From NCBI GenBank assembly GCA_958453935.1, contig CAUDZT010000007.1:1-46581 (forward strand): a stretch of 46,581 bases of DNA, written 5' to 3'. How positions within the stretch are numbered: position 1 is the first letter of the stretch; each line of letters begins with the position of its first letter. The position numbers and the translations under genes were made by a program. The notes under the pieces were generated by a model. The model was not told the DNA's origin. It did no database searches and worked only from the letters and a program-made list of their open reading frames with translations. Shown piece after piece: positions 1 through 7,366 of this stretch. Source of the stretch: an uncultured Collinsella sp. (GTDB lineage: Bacteria > Actinomycetota > Coriobacteriia > Coriobacteriales > Coriobacteriaceae).

Positions 1-36
1 CCCATATTCATCCGTACATGTACGGATGAATATGGG
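1..36. repeat. perfect 36-bp palindrome at the window edge
   Basis: Bases 1-18 are the exact reverse complement of bases 19-36 with no spacer; the centre is GTACATGTAC. A partial echo (TTCGGATGA) follows at 42-50. It lies about 130 bases upstream of the LacI-type repressor gene. It could be an operator, a recombination or inverted-repeat end, or a fold-back assembly artefact, because it sits at the very first base of the window. The palindrome itself is certain; its role is not. Confidence 0.6.
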
Positions 37-163
37 AGGTGTTCGGATGAAGTTGCCAATCAAGGATTAGTTTCCACGCGTTTCTCTATCATGCAATCAC
101 TGCGTCATGCGGTCGCTCGCACAGGTATCATGGTGAAAGCGATTTCAATGACAGGGGGTACTC

Positions 164-1144
164 GTGGTAAAGATGAAGGATGTGGCCGAGCTGGCCGGCG
201 TTTCGAGCGCCGCCGTCTCGCGTTACCTCAACGGTGGCTACATATCGACGGACAAGGCCGAGCGCATTAAGCAGGCGATTGAGCTGACCGGATACGTGCG
301 GTCCAGCCAGGCTCGCGCGCTGCGCACCGGCTCCACCAAGCTCATCGGCGTCATCGTGCCCAAGATCAACTCGGAGTCCGTGAGCCGCATTACCGCCGGC
401 ATTGGCCAGGTGCTCGGTCGCCGTGGCTACCAGATGCTGCTTGCCAATACCGACAATGCGGCCGATCGCGAGCTCGAATACCTCGATTTATTCCAAAACC
501 ACCCAGTTGATGGCATTGTGCTGGTGGCAACTATGATTACCGACGAGCACCGTCGGGCGATTGAATCGTGCCGCGTGCCCATCGTGCTGATCGGTCAGAA
601 TGTTGAGGGCGCGGCGTGCGTCTATCACGACGATTACGAGGCCGCCTTTGAGCTGAGTCATGCGCTTGCGGGTCGCGTGGATGGCAAGATTGCCTACATT
701 GGAGTTACCGAGGAGGACCGCGCTGCTGGCTATGACCGCCGTCGCGGTTTTGAGGCCGGCTTGCGCGCCGCGGTCGTGGCGCTTGATCCGAGCCTGATTC
801 GTCTCGGCTCGTTTACGCTCGACTCGGGCTATGGTGCGGCGCGTGAACTGCTTTCCGTCGCTCCCGATGTTTCGTTTATCGCCTGCGCGACCGACACCAT
901 GGCGGCGGGCGCGCTGCGTGCTATCGATGAGGTTCGCGGCATGGGCGAGGGCATACACCGCGTGAGCGGTTTTGGCGACAACGCGTTTTTGCGCGCGCTG
1001 ACGGGCGGCATTCCCACCGTGCATTATGGCTACCTGACTAGTGGCGTTGAGGCCACCAGCATGCTGCTCGACACGCTCGATGGCGTGGAGGGGGAGCGCG
1101 GCCTGCGGTCGCTCAAACTTGGGCATCAGCTTATGAATATCTAG
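164..1144 (+). CDS. scrR: LacI-family transcriptional repressor, probable sucrose regulator
   Basis: 326 aa. An N-terminal LacI helix-turn-helix (about residues 4-24, motif MKDVAELAGVSSAAVSRYLN) is followed by a periplasmic-binding-protein-like sugar-sensing domain (from about residue 57, LIGVIVPKI). The start is a GTG at 164, five bases after the purine-rich ribosome site AGGGGG (153-158); an ATG at 173 is a weaker alternative. The next genes are a sucrose-type PTS permease remnant and a GH32 hydrolase, so the inferred role is repression of sucrose uptake and hydrolysis, released by a sugar or sugar phosphate. The protein looks complete. Its stop codon lies only some 20 bases before the truncated permease, so whatever stood between the two genes has been deleted. 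Confidence 0.85.
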   Translation: MVKMKDVAELAGVSSAAVSRYLNGGYISTDKAERIKQAIELTGYVRSSQARALRTGSTKLIGVIVPKINSESVSRITAGIGQVLGRRGYQMLLANTDNAADRELEYLDLFQNHPVDGIVLVATMITDEHRRAIESCRVPIVLIGQNVEGAACVYHDDYEAAFELSHALAGRVDGKIAYIGVTEEDRAAGYDRRRGFEAGLRAAVVALDPSLIRLGSFTLDSGYGAARELLSVAPDVSFIACATDTMAAGALRAIDEVRGMGEGIHRVSGFGDNAFLRALTGGIPTVHYGYLTSGVEATSMLLDTLDGVEGERGLRSLKLGHQLMNI

Positions 1145-1159
1145 ACCTGGGCGTTGATT

Positions 1160-2211
1160 CTTGGACACTGCGCCACGCGTCTGCGCCTGGTGATTGCCGA
1201 TAATTCCAGGGCTAACAAGGAGACCATCGAGAACGTCGACGGCGCCAAGGGCGTCTTTGAGGCTCAGGGCCAGCTCCAGATTTTTTTGGCACCGGCACCG
1301 TCAACAAGGTCTACGAGGAGTTCATCGCGCTTAGCGGCGTCGAAGCTGCCACCAAGGCCGAGGTCAAGTAGGCCGCGGCGCAGCAGCAGAACATCTTTAT
1401 GCGCGCCATTAAGGTGCTCGGCGACGTCTTTGTTCCCATCATCCCCGCCATCGTGGCTTCGGGCCTCCTGCTGGGAATCATGAGCGCCCTCAACTTTATG
1501 GCCTCCAACGGCTTTATCGCGCTCGACACTAATAACTTTATCTACAAGATCGCCGACCTGGTCTCGGGAACGTACTTCGGCGTTCTGCAGATCCTGATCG
1601 GCTACTCCGCGGCTAAGGCCTTTGGCGCCAACCCGTATCTGGGCGCCGTCGTCGGCGGTGCGTTCATCAACTCCTCGCTGCAGAGCGCCTGCACGGTTGC
1701 CTCCGAGGGCGTGCTGACCGAGCTTATGGGCCTCAATCCCGAGGCGGCCGTTACCGGTATCCACCAGATGTACACCGCCATCGACCTGGGCCAGCTCGCC
1801 CAGTACGGCGTGACCTACTGGCTGCCTATCGCCAGCGCTGCCAATATCGCCCAGGGTGGTGCCGCGCTTGCCATTGCCTTTAAGACCTGCGATGCCAGGA
1901 TCAAGGGCTTGGCGCTTCCTTCGGCCCTGTCCGCCTTCATGGGCATTACCGAGCCTGCCATCTTTGGTGTGAACCTGCGCTTCTTTAAGCCCTTCATCGC
2001 CGGCTGCATCGGCGGCGGTTGCGGCGCCCTGGTCTGCGCGCTCACCTCGCTTGCCGCTTCCGGCACGGGCGTTACCGGTATCTTCGGTATCCTGCTGTGC
2101 CTGGCCCAGCCCGTGCAGTACGCGATCATGTTCGCGGTCGCCGCGCTGGTTTCCTTTGGCGTCTCGTTTGTCCTGTACAAGGACGAGCCCAAGGCTTCCG
2201 AGCAGGCCTAA
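1160..2211 (+). pseudogene. scrA: decayed sucrose-type PTS permease EIIBC
   Basis: This is a remnant of a glucose/sucrose-superfamily PTS permease that would import and phosphorylate sucrose. An EIIB piece starts at HCATRLRL, keeping the phospho-accepting Cys (codon 1169), but roughly 20 N-terminal residues and any own start are missing. The frame breaks in a run of seven T at 1281-1287: one more T would restore QIFFGTG and the next 27 codons. That restored frame then meets TAG at 1369-1371 before entering the EIIC domain. EIIC reads openly from ATG 1399 to 2211 (270 aa, hydrophobic, with the TGIHQMYTAID and GITEPAIFGVNLRFFKPF motifs). Compared with the usual full protein of about 450-480 aa, around 90-100 residues before GIHQMYTAID also appear to be absent. 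The EIIC part could be translated alone but would lack EIIB. Confidence 0.85.
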
Positions 2212-2231
2212 GAGCTTTTGATTGAGGGGGT

Positions 2232-2259
2232 GCCCGCGGGTTGTTTGCTCGCGGGCGTT
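2232..2259 (+). terminator. possible weak terminator after the permease remnant
   Basis: GCCCGCG (2232-2238) pairs with CGCGGGC (2250-2256) and is followed by only three T. It lies in the 107-base gap between the permease remnant and the hydrolase gene. The T-tract is poor, so termination would be partial. Confidence 0.4.
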
Positions 2260-2318
2260 TCCCGTATCTGGTGCCGATCTCTGGTGCCTTGTAACTTTCG
2301 ATCCGTTAGGACTTTGAT

Positions 2319-3860
2319 ATGTCTAATGCACTTGGTCGCGACCTTGCAAAGTTGGTTGCCGCTGTTGACGCTGCCGCTTCTGAGTGCGGTCATGGCGCGT
2401 ATGGCCAGCACTTCCATATTATGCCGCAGGCGGGTTGGCTCAATGACCCCAACGGTCTTTGCCAGGCGGGCGGCGTGTTCCATGCCTATTTTCAGTATGC
2501 GCCCTTTGATGTCGAGGGCGGCGTTAAGGTCTGGGGCCATGCGACGAGTCGCGATCTTATGACGTGGGACTACGTTGGCGCCCCGCTGCTGCCCGACGAG
2601 CCGTTCGATTGCCACGGTGTGTATTCGGGCTCCGCGCTTGCCGAGGACGGCCGCATTCGCGTGCTGTACACGGGCAACGTTAAGCTTTCCGATGCAGATG
2701 GCACGTACGACTACGTCAATACCGGCCGCCGCGCCGATACTGTTTATGTCGAGAGCGTTGATGGCCTTGCCGGTCGGGAGTTCAGCCAAAAGCGCGTGGT
2801 GCTGGCGTCCGATGATTATCCCGAGGATTTGACCTGCCACGTGCGCGACCCCAAGGTGTGGCGCGATGATGATGGGCGTTACCACATGGTGCTGGGCGCG
2901 CGTCGTCGCGTGGATGGACCGCATGTCGAGAGCCGTTTTTGTGCGATGCACGGCGAGGGCGCCGGGCGCGATGTGGGTGAGATTCTGGTGTATGGCTCGG
3001 CCGACATGTTGAGCTGGGAGCTCGAGAGCCGTGTGTCTACGCCCGAGCGTTTTGGCTTTATGTGGGAGTGCCCGGGATACCTTGAGCTTGAGGCCGATGG
3101 CGGTGTACCGGCGAAGTTCCTCTCCTTCTCGCCCCAGGGTCTTGAGGGTGGTCGTTGGGACCGCGGCAATGTGTATGCCGCTGGCTACATGCCCGTCACG
3201 GGTGACATTACGGGTGGTGACGGTGCCTATGAGCTGGGCGATTTCCGCCTGTGGGACGCCGGTTTTGACTTCTATGCTCCGCAGGAGTTCACGGCCGAGG
3301 ACGGTCGCCACATTTTGATCGGCTGGATGGGCATGCCCGATGAGCCGACCTATGGTAACGCACCCACCGTGGCGTGTGGCTGGCAGCACTGCATGACGGT
3401 GCCGCGTGAGCTTACAGCCGGTGCTGGCGGCGTGGTGCTGCAGCAGCCGGCGCGCGAGATCGAGCGCCATTATGCCTCGGTGCGTGTGGGAGAGGGCTCG
3501 TTGGAGGTTGCCGGCGATACCTGCTTTGACGTTGTTGTCAACGGTGTCGACGGCGCGTTTACCGCGACCGTTGATGGCGAGCTGAAGCTGGCGTTTGTGC
3601 CCGCCGAGGGCGAGCTGCCCGCGCGCTTTGAGATGCGATTTGCCGATGAAGGCCGCGCTTCTGCCGGCTGCGGTCGTACCGTGTGCTGGGAGCCCGTCGA
3701 CGAGGTGTGCAACGTGCGCATTGTCGGCGATGTCTCGTCGGTCGAGGTGTTTGTGAACGATGGCGCGCTCGTGTTTTCGACACGCATCTATCCCGAGGCC
3801 TATGGCGTGACCGTTGACGCTCCGGGTGCGAGTGTGAGCTATCACTCGCTCATCATCTAG
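2319..3860 (+). CDS. scrB: sucrose-6-phosphate hydrolase (GH32)
   Basis: 513 aa, the usual length of bacterial GH32 sucrose-6-phosphate hydrolases. It cleaves sucrose-6-phosphate to glucose-6-phosphate and fructose in the cytoplasm (no signal peptide). All three GH32 catalytic signatures are present: WLNDPNG with nucleophile Asp43, RDPKVW with Asp177, and ECPGY with acid/base Glu250. A C-terminal beta-sandwich follows (about residues 370-513, ending in VEVFVNDGALVFSTRIYP). The ATG at 2319 has a modest AGGA site about 10 bases upstream. Because the adjacent PTS permease is broken, its substrate must now come from another permease in the genome, or the enzyme acts on unphosphorylated sucrose or fructosides. 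Confidence 0.93.
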   Translation: MSNALGRDLAKLVAAVDAAASECGHGAYGQHFHIMPQAGWLNDPNGLCQAGGVFHAYFQYAPFDVEGGVKVWGHATSRDLMTWDYVGAPLLPDEPFDCHGVYSGSALAEDGRIRVLYTGNVKLSDADGTYDYVNTGRRADTVYVESVDGLAGREFSQKRVVLASDDYPEDLTCHVRDPKVWRDDDGRYHMVLGARRRVDGPHVESRFCAMHGEGAGRDVGEILVYGSADMLSWELESRVSTPERFGFMWECPGYLELEADGGVPAKFLSFSPQGLEGGRWDRGNVYAAGYMPVTGDITGGDGAYELGDFRLWDAGFDFYAPQEFTAEDGRHILIGWMGMPDEPTYGNAPTVACGWQHCMTVPRELTAGAGGVVLQQPAREIERHYASVRVGEGSLEVAGDTCFDVVVNGVDGAFTATVDGELKLAFVPAEGELPARFEMRFADEGRASAGCGRTVCWEPVDEVCNVRIVGDVSSVEVFVNDGALVFSTRIYPEAYGVTVDAPGASVSYHSLII

Positions 3861-3898
3861 GTGATTCGTCGCATATCGGCGCTATACTGCAGCCGTTG

Positions 3899-3939
3899 CC
3901 CACGATGCGGGGAACACCCGCATCGTGGGTTTTTGTTTT
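3899..3939 (+). terminator. strong hairpin terminator after scrB, inside the next gene's leader
   Basis: A perfect 12-bp stem (CCCACGATGCGG, 3899-3910, with its complement 3918-3929), a 7-base loop and a T-rich tail (3930-3939). A TATACT box at 3883-3888 lies just upstream, so a transcript started there would carry this hairpin in its 5' leader. It may therefore end scrB transcription, attenuate the next gene, or both. No good -35 box is visible. Confidence 0.75.
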
Positions 3940-3955
3940 GAAGGGACGGTACCGC

Positions 3956-4945
3956 ATGGGCGTACAGCAGCTAGAAGAGGCCTGGGTTTTGAGGACCGGC
4001 GCGCGTGAAGCGCGGTTACTCGCGGCCTCGCATGTGCCAGCAGCGTTGTCGCAATTGGGGATTGTGAGCCCCGGTGACCGCCTGGTTGCGTTTGCCGATG
4101 ACTTTGCCGATACGTTTTCGCGCGGCTTTGATGCCTGCGACGTGGCTATGGTGGGGGAGCCCTCGGTTTTAGCGTTTGCTGCTGCGTCCGAGGGCTTTGA
4201 TGCTTCGTTTGATGCCGAGGGGCCGCATCTGTGGTGGTTCGTCAACTCTATCGGCGGGTTTGGTTTGCGTGTGCCTGACCTTCGCGCTCTGGGTCGAGCG
4301 GCTCGCGAGGCCCATGCGCTGCTGGTTGTGGACAACACCGTGGCATGCGTCTTTGGCTGCGATCCGCTGCGGCTGGGTGCCGTCCTGTCGCTTGAGGCGC
4401 TCGACCGTGTGTGCGCCGGTAAGGCTCCGCGCAAGATCGTTGCCGCTTCGGTGGCGCGCTCGCAGCTCAAGCGCCATCGTGTGGATGCTGCTGCAGAGTG
4501 CGCGCATGCGTTGTTTGTGGGCTGCGGTGCTTTGGCGCTCGACCTTTCTACCGAGGATGCCGACGTGCTGGAGCGCGGGCTTTCCTCGCTCGACGCCCGC
4601 ATGCAGGCACACTTCGACCGCGCCCGTGCACTGGCCGAGTATCTGGCGGCCAACGAGATGGTGCGCAACGTTCGCTATCCCGGGTTGAGCTCTCATCCCG
4701 ACCATGCAGTTGCAACGGGAATCCTCGAACACGGCTTTGGCCCAGCAGTTGAATTTGACCTTATCGAGCGTAGCGCGGGTGAGCTGTTCGACGTTTTGCC
4801 GGGGGAGTTTCGCACATCGCCTGCCGGTGGCGCAACGACGCGCCTTTCGGCCCCACGCGGCAAGCAGGGGAGCACCATCCGCCTCTTCGCCGGTACCGAC
4901 GACCCCTTGCAGGTGGCTGTTACCCTCGATAACGCCCTCCGATGA
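3956..4945 (+). CDS. divergent Cys/Met-metabolism PLP-fold protein, probably non-canonical
   Basis: 329 aa. The fold is recognisable as the cystathionine gamma-synthase/lyase group: LLVVDNTVACVFGCDPLRLGA matches the region holding the PLP-contacting Asp, RNVRYPGLSSHPDHAVA and GSTIRLFAGTDDP match the C-terminal domain. Two things are unusual. The S-x-T-K motif that carries the PLP-binding lysine is not visible where it should follow the VDNT segment (the stretch reads LSLEALDRVCAGKAPRK), and the roughly 50-60 residue N-terminal arm that reaches into the neighbouring subunit is missing. The start at ATG 3956 follows AAGGGA (3941-3946); a longer upstream reading would run through the terminator hairpin. 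Likely a degenerate or repurposed paralogue; I give no reaction. Confidence 0.7.
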   Translation: MGVQQLEEAWVLRTGAREARLLAASHVPAALSQLGIVSPGDRLVAFADDFADTFSRGFDACDVAMVGEPSVLAFAAASEGFDASFDAEGPHLWWFVNSIGGFGLRVPDLRALGRAAREAHALLVVDNTVACVFGCDPLRLGAVLSLEALDRVCAGKAPRKIVAASVARSQLKRHRVDAAAECAHALFVGCGALALDLSTEDADVLERGLSSLDARMQAHFDRARALAEYLAANEMVRNVRYPGLSSHPDHAVATGILEHGFGPAVEFDLIERSAGELFDVLPGEFRTSPAGGATTRLSAPRGKQGSTIRLFAGTDDPLQVAVTLDNALR

Positions 4946-5018
4946 TTTTTCTGGGACGGGGATTAAAAAATCATCGTGTACCTAATGATTTTTTAATCCC
5001 CGTCCCAGAAAAATCATC
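4941..5018. repeat. 34-bp perfect inverted repeat with GGGACG core
   Basis: Bases 4941-4974 are the exact reverse complement of 4985-5018, with a 10-base spacer. Each arm is itself bounded by short inverted ends (GATGATTTTT and AAAAAATCATC) around CTGGGACGGGGATT. The stop codon of the upstream gene (TGA, 4943-4945) lies inside the left arm. The unit sits between convergent genes and could act as a bidirectional terminator. Its nested design is shared with the element at 42884-42971. Confidence 0.9.
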
Positions 5019-5057
5019 TATGGTGACCGACCAGCTAAAAGCCCCGTTCCAAATTGG

Positions 5058-5411
5058 CTACTCTTTGATGCTGGCGATGAGGTCGTTTGCTTTGGTGGCA
5101 ATGACGTCGTTGATGTCGGCCTGCAGCTCCTCGTAGACCGCTATGGCTCGCTCGCCGGCCGGCGTGAGCGTGGATCCGCGGGCGCCATCGCGCTCGATGA
5201 GCTTGCAGCCCAGCTGACCTTCGGCTTCGTTCACGATGCGCCAGGCCTTAGAATACGCCATGCCCATGCTCTTGGCGGCACGGTTGAGCGAGTGCTCCCG
5301 GGCAATACCCTGCAGCAGCAAGACGCAGCCATGGCCGAACACGCCCGGCAAATCCTTGTCGCACGCTTGAATGACCAACTTTGCCGTCGTCTTGTACTCC
5401 ATGTGCTCCAC
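5058..5411 (-). CDS. ModE-type winged-helix regulator (LysR-like HTH only)
   Basis: 117 aa. The whole protein is the N-terminal DNA-binding domain seen in ModE: REHSLNRAAKSMGMAYSKAWRIVNEAE (helix-turn-helix) followed by LGCKLIERDGARGSTLTPAGERAI (wing). The molybdate-binding MOP domain of classical ModE is missing, as in many short homologues, so the signal is unknown. The start is uncertain: GTG at 5411 has GGGAAG only two bases away, whereas ATG at 5402 has that site at 11 bases. It is divergent from guaB (about 185 bases apart), and no molybdate transport or molybdoenzyme gene is near. Confidence 0.8.
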   Translation of the reverse strand: MEHMEYKTTAKLVIQACDKDLPGVFGHGCVLLLQGIAREHSLNRAAKSMGMAYSKAWRIVNEAEGQLGCKLIERDGARGSTLTPAGERAIAVYEELQADINDVIATKANDLIASIKE

Positions 5412-5525
5412 GTCTTCCCGCTAAAGTGTTTGCTGGGCAAACGCAAAGCCTGCGTCAAACCCTCGTGTGCTCTTCTTAAATCATGCATTGTAGCAGTCAA
5501 AGTGCGTTAAGATACTTCCCCAGTA

Positions 5526-5537
5526 TTGGGCGCCCAA
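5526..5537. promoter_or_regulatory. palindrome in the guaB leader
   Basis: TTGGGCGCCCAA is a perfect 12-bp palindrome followed by a second TTGGG half at 5540-5544, all inside a region that can also pair CCCAG (5519-5523) with CTGGG (5545-5549). It lies between the divergent ModE-type gene and guaB. It is a candidate operator or leader structure only. Confidence 0.3.
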
Positions 5538-5595
5538 GGTTGGGCTGGGTCCTACGAGGCCTGCAGCCGACCGGTCGCATGGAAAAAGGAGAAAC

Positions 5596-7107
5596 ATGGC
5601 TACGTTCTTTCCCGGTGAGTCCCACACGTTTTCGGAGTATCTGCTGGTCCCTGGTTACTCGTCCTCGCAGTGCATCCCCAACAACGTCTCTCTTAAGACG
5701 CCGCTAACCCGCTTCAAGCGCGGTGAGAAGCCGGCAATCACCCTGAACATCCCCATGGTTTCCGCCATCATGCAGTCCGTCTCGGGCGTCGACATGGGTG
5801 TCGCGCTCGCTACCGAGGGTGGCCTGTCCTTCATTTACGGTTCTCAGACCCCCGAGTCCGAGGCTGCTATGGTCAAGGCCGTTAAGGATCACAAGGCTGG
5901 TTTCGTTCAGTCCGATTCCACGCTGACACCCGACATGACCATGGAGCAGGTCATCGAGCTCAAGGAGAAGACCGGTCACTCCACCATGCCGGTCACCGAC
6001 GACGGTACCCCCAAGGGTAAGCTCCTGGGTATCGTTACCAGCCGTGACTATCGTCCCAGCCGTGATGACCACCAGAAGAAGGTCTCTGAGTTCATGACCC
6101 CGCGTGAGCAGCTCATCGTGGGCGACAAGAACATCAGCCTCAAGGTCGCCAACGACGTCATCTGGGACAACAAACTCAACGCCCTGCCGATCGTCGACGA
6201 CAACGATCACCTTATGGGCATCGTCTTCCGCAAGGACTACGACAGCCACAAGACCAACCCCAACGAGCTACTCGACGGCGATAAGCGCTACATGGTCGGC
6301 GCCGGTATCAACACCCGCGACTATGCTGAGCGCGTGCCGCTGCTTATCGAGGCTGGCGCCGATGTCCTGTGCATCGACTCCTCCGAGGGTTTCAGCGAGT
6401 GGCAGAAGCGCACCATCGAGTGGATCCGCGCAAACTACGGCGAGGACGTCAAGGTCGGTGCCGGTAACGTTGTCGACGCCGAGGGCTTCCGCTTCCTGGC
6501 AGACTGCGGTGCCGACTTCATCAAGGTCGGTATCGGCGGCGGTTCCATCTGCATTACCCGCGAGACCAAGGGCATCGGCCGTGGCCAGGCCACCGCGCTG
6601 ATCGATGTCTGCCGCGCTCGCGACGAGTACTACGAGGAGACCGGCGTCTACGTGCCCGTGTGCTCCGACGGCGGCATCGTCTACGACTACCACATGACGC
6701 TCGCCCTTGCCATGGGTGCCGACTTTATGATGCTGGGCCGTTACTTCGCCCGCTTTGACGAGAGCCCGACCGAGCGCGTCAACGTCAACGGCCAGTACAT
6801 GAAGGAGTACTGGGGCGAGGGTTCTGCGCGTGCCCGCAACTGGCAGCGCTACGACCTGGGCGGCGCGGCGAAGCTCAGCTTCGTCGAGGGCGTCGACTCC
6901 TACGTTCCCTATGCCGGTTCCCTCAAGGACGGCGTGGGCGGCACGCTCTACAAGGTCAAGTCCACGATGTGCAACTGCGGTGCCCTCTCGATCCCCGAGC
7001 TCCAGGAAAAGGCACGCCTGACCCTGGTCTCCTCGACCTCGATCGTCGAAGGCGGAGCCCACGACGTCGTAGTCAAGGACTCCCAACAGAGCGTAACGTA
7101 TCGATAA
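5596..7107 (+). CDS. guaB: inosine-5'-monophosphate dehydrogenase, Tritrichomonas foetus type
   Basis: 503 aa. Oxidises IMP to XMP with NAD+, the committed step of guanine nucleotide synthesis, in the cytosol. An (alpha/beta)8 barrel is interrupted by two CBS modules (about residues 95-225). The catalytic loop reads GGGSICITRE with the nucleophile at Cys319, and the catalytic dyad in ARNWQRYDL is Arg418-Tyr419. Length, Cys319 and Arg418/Tyr419 are the numbers known for the T. foetus enzyme, and HTFSEYLLVPG, CIDSSEGFSEWQK and VCSDGGIVYDYHMTLALAMGA match my memory of that protein closely. ATG 5596 is preceded by AAAAAGGAG. It appears to be a single-gene unit with its own downstream hairpin. Confidence 0.95.
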   Translation: MATFFPGESHTFSEYLLVPGYSSSQCIPNNVSLKTPLTRFKRGEKPAITLNIPMVSAIMQSVSGVDMGVALATEGGLSFIYGSQTPESEAAMVKAVKDHKAGFVQSDSTLTPDMTMEQVIELKEKTGHSTMPVTDDGTPKGKLLGIVTSRDYRPSRDDHQKKVSEFMTPREQLIVGDKNISLKVANDVIWDNKLNALPIVDDNDHLMGIVFRKDYDSHKTNPNELLDGDKRYMVGAGINTRDYAERVPLLIEAGADVLCIDSSEGFSEWQKRTIEWIRANYGEDVKVGAGNVVDAEGFRFLADCGADFIKVGIGGGSICITRETKGIGRGQATALIDVCRARDEYYEETGVYVPVCSDGGIVYDYHMTLALAMGADFMMLGRYFARFDESPTERVNVNGQYMKEYWGEGSARARNWQRYDLGGAAKLSFVEGVDSYVPYAGSLKDGVGGTLYKVKSTMCNCGALSIPELQEKARLTLVSSTSIVEGGAHDVVVKDSQQSVTYR

Positions 7108-7157
7108 GATAAGACCTGCACATAAAGGTTGAGCCCCAACCACGTTATTTAGATAAA

Positions 7158-7200
7158 GCGAGATGCCTACAAGTCGCAGGCATCTCGCTTGTTGTATTTG
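7158..7200 (+). terminator. terminator after guaB
   Basis: GCGAGATGCC (7158-7167) pairs with GGCATCTCGC (7179-7188) across an 11-base loop, followed by the T-rich tail TTGTTGTATTTG. It closes the guaB transcript. Confidence 0.75.
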
Positions 7201-7223
7201 CTATCATCAGTCAAGTTAACCTT

Positions 7224-7344
7224 AGGGTCGGGCGGCTTAGCTTTGTTCGCTACAAGTTCCGCACGCAAAGAAGAGCACTTAATGTGCTCTTCGTCTTGCG
7301 CAGGACTGTCCGCAGTAGCGAACAAAGCTAAGCCGACCGACCCC
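7224..7344 (+). promoter_or_regulatory. 121-nt near-perfect hairpin in the leuS leader
   Basis: Bases 7224-7253 pair with 7315-7344 with one internal mismatch (7232) and an unpaired outermost base. Inside, GAAGAGCAC (7270-7278) pairs with GTGCTCTTC (7284-7292), with further short helices between, so the region can fold as one long hairpin. It ends about 10 bases before the leuS ribosome site (AAAGGAG, 7355-7361). I see no T-box sequence and no T-tract. It could be an RNA regulator, an RNase III substrate, or a miniature inverted-repeat element that landed in front of leuS. Confidence 0.7.
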
Positions 7345-7366
7345 ATTAAAGATTAAAGGAGCTGAT

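Noticed and set aside
1281..1287. Programmed frameshift in the T7 run of the PTS permease
   Set aside because: A slippery run could restore the frame, but the TAG at 1369 and the missing N-terminus would still prevent a full protein.
2208..3845. 545-aa minus-strand open frame
   Set aside because: Antisense of the GH32 gene, which has all catalytic motifs on the plus strand.
4941..5018. CRISPR or invertible promoter
   Set aside because: Only one pair of inverted arms with a 10-base spacer, no direct repeats, no cas or recombinase gene nearby.
7224..7344. T-box riboswitch for leuS
   Set aside because: Position and gene would suit, but I find no conserved T-box sequence, specifier loop or terminator/antiterminator pair.
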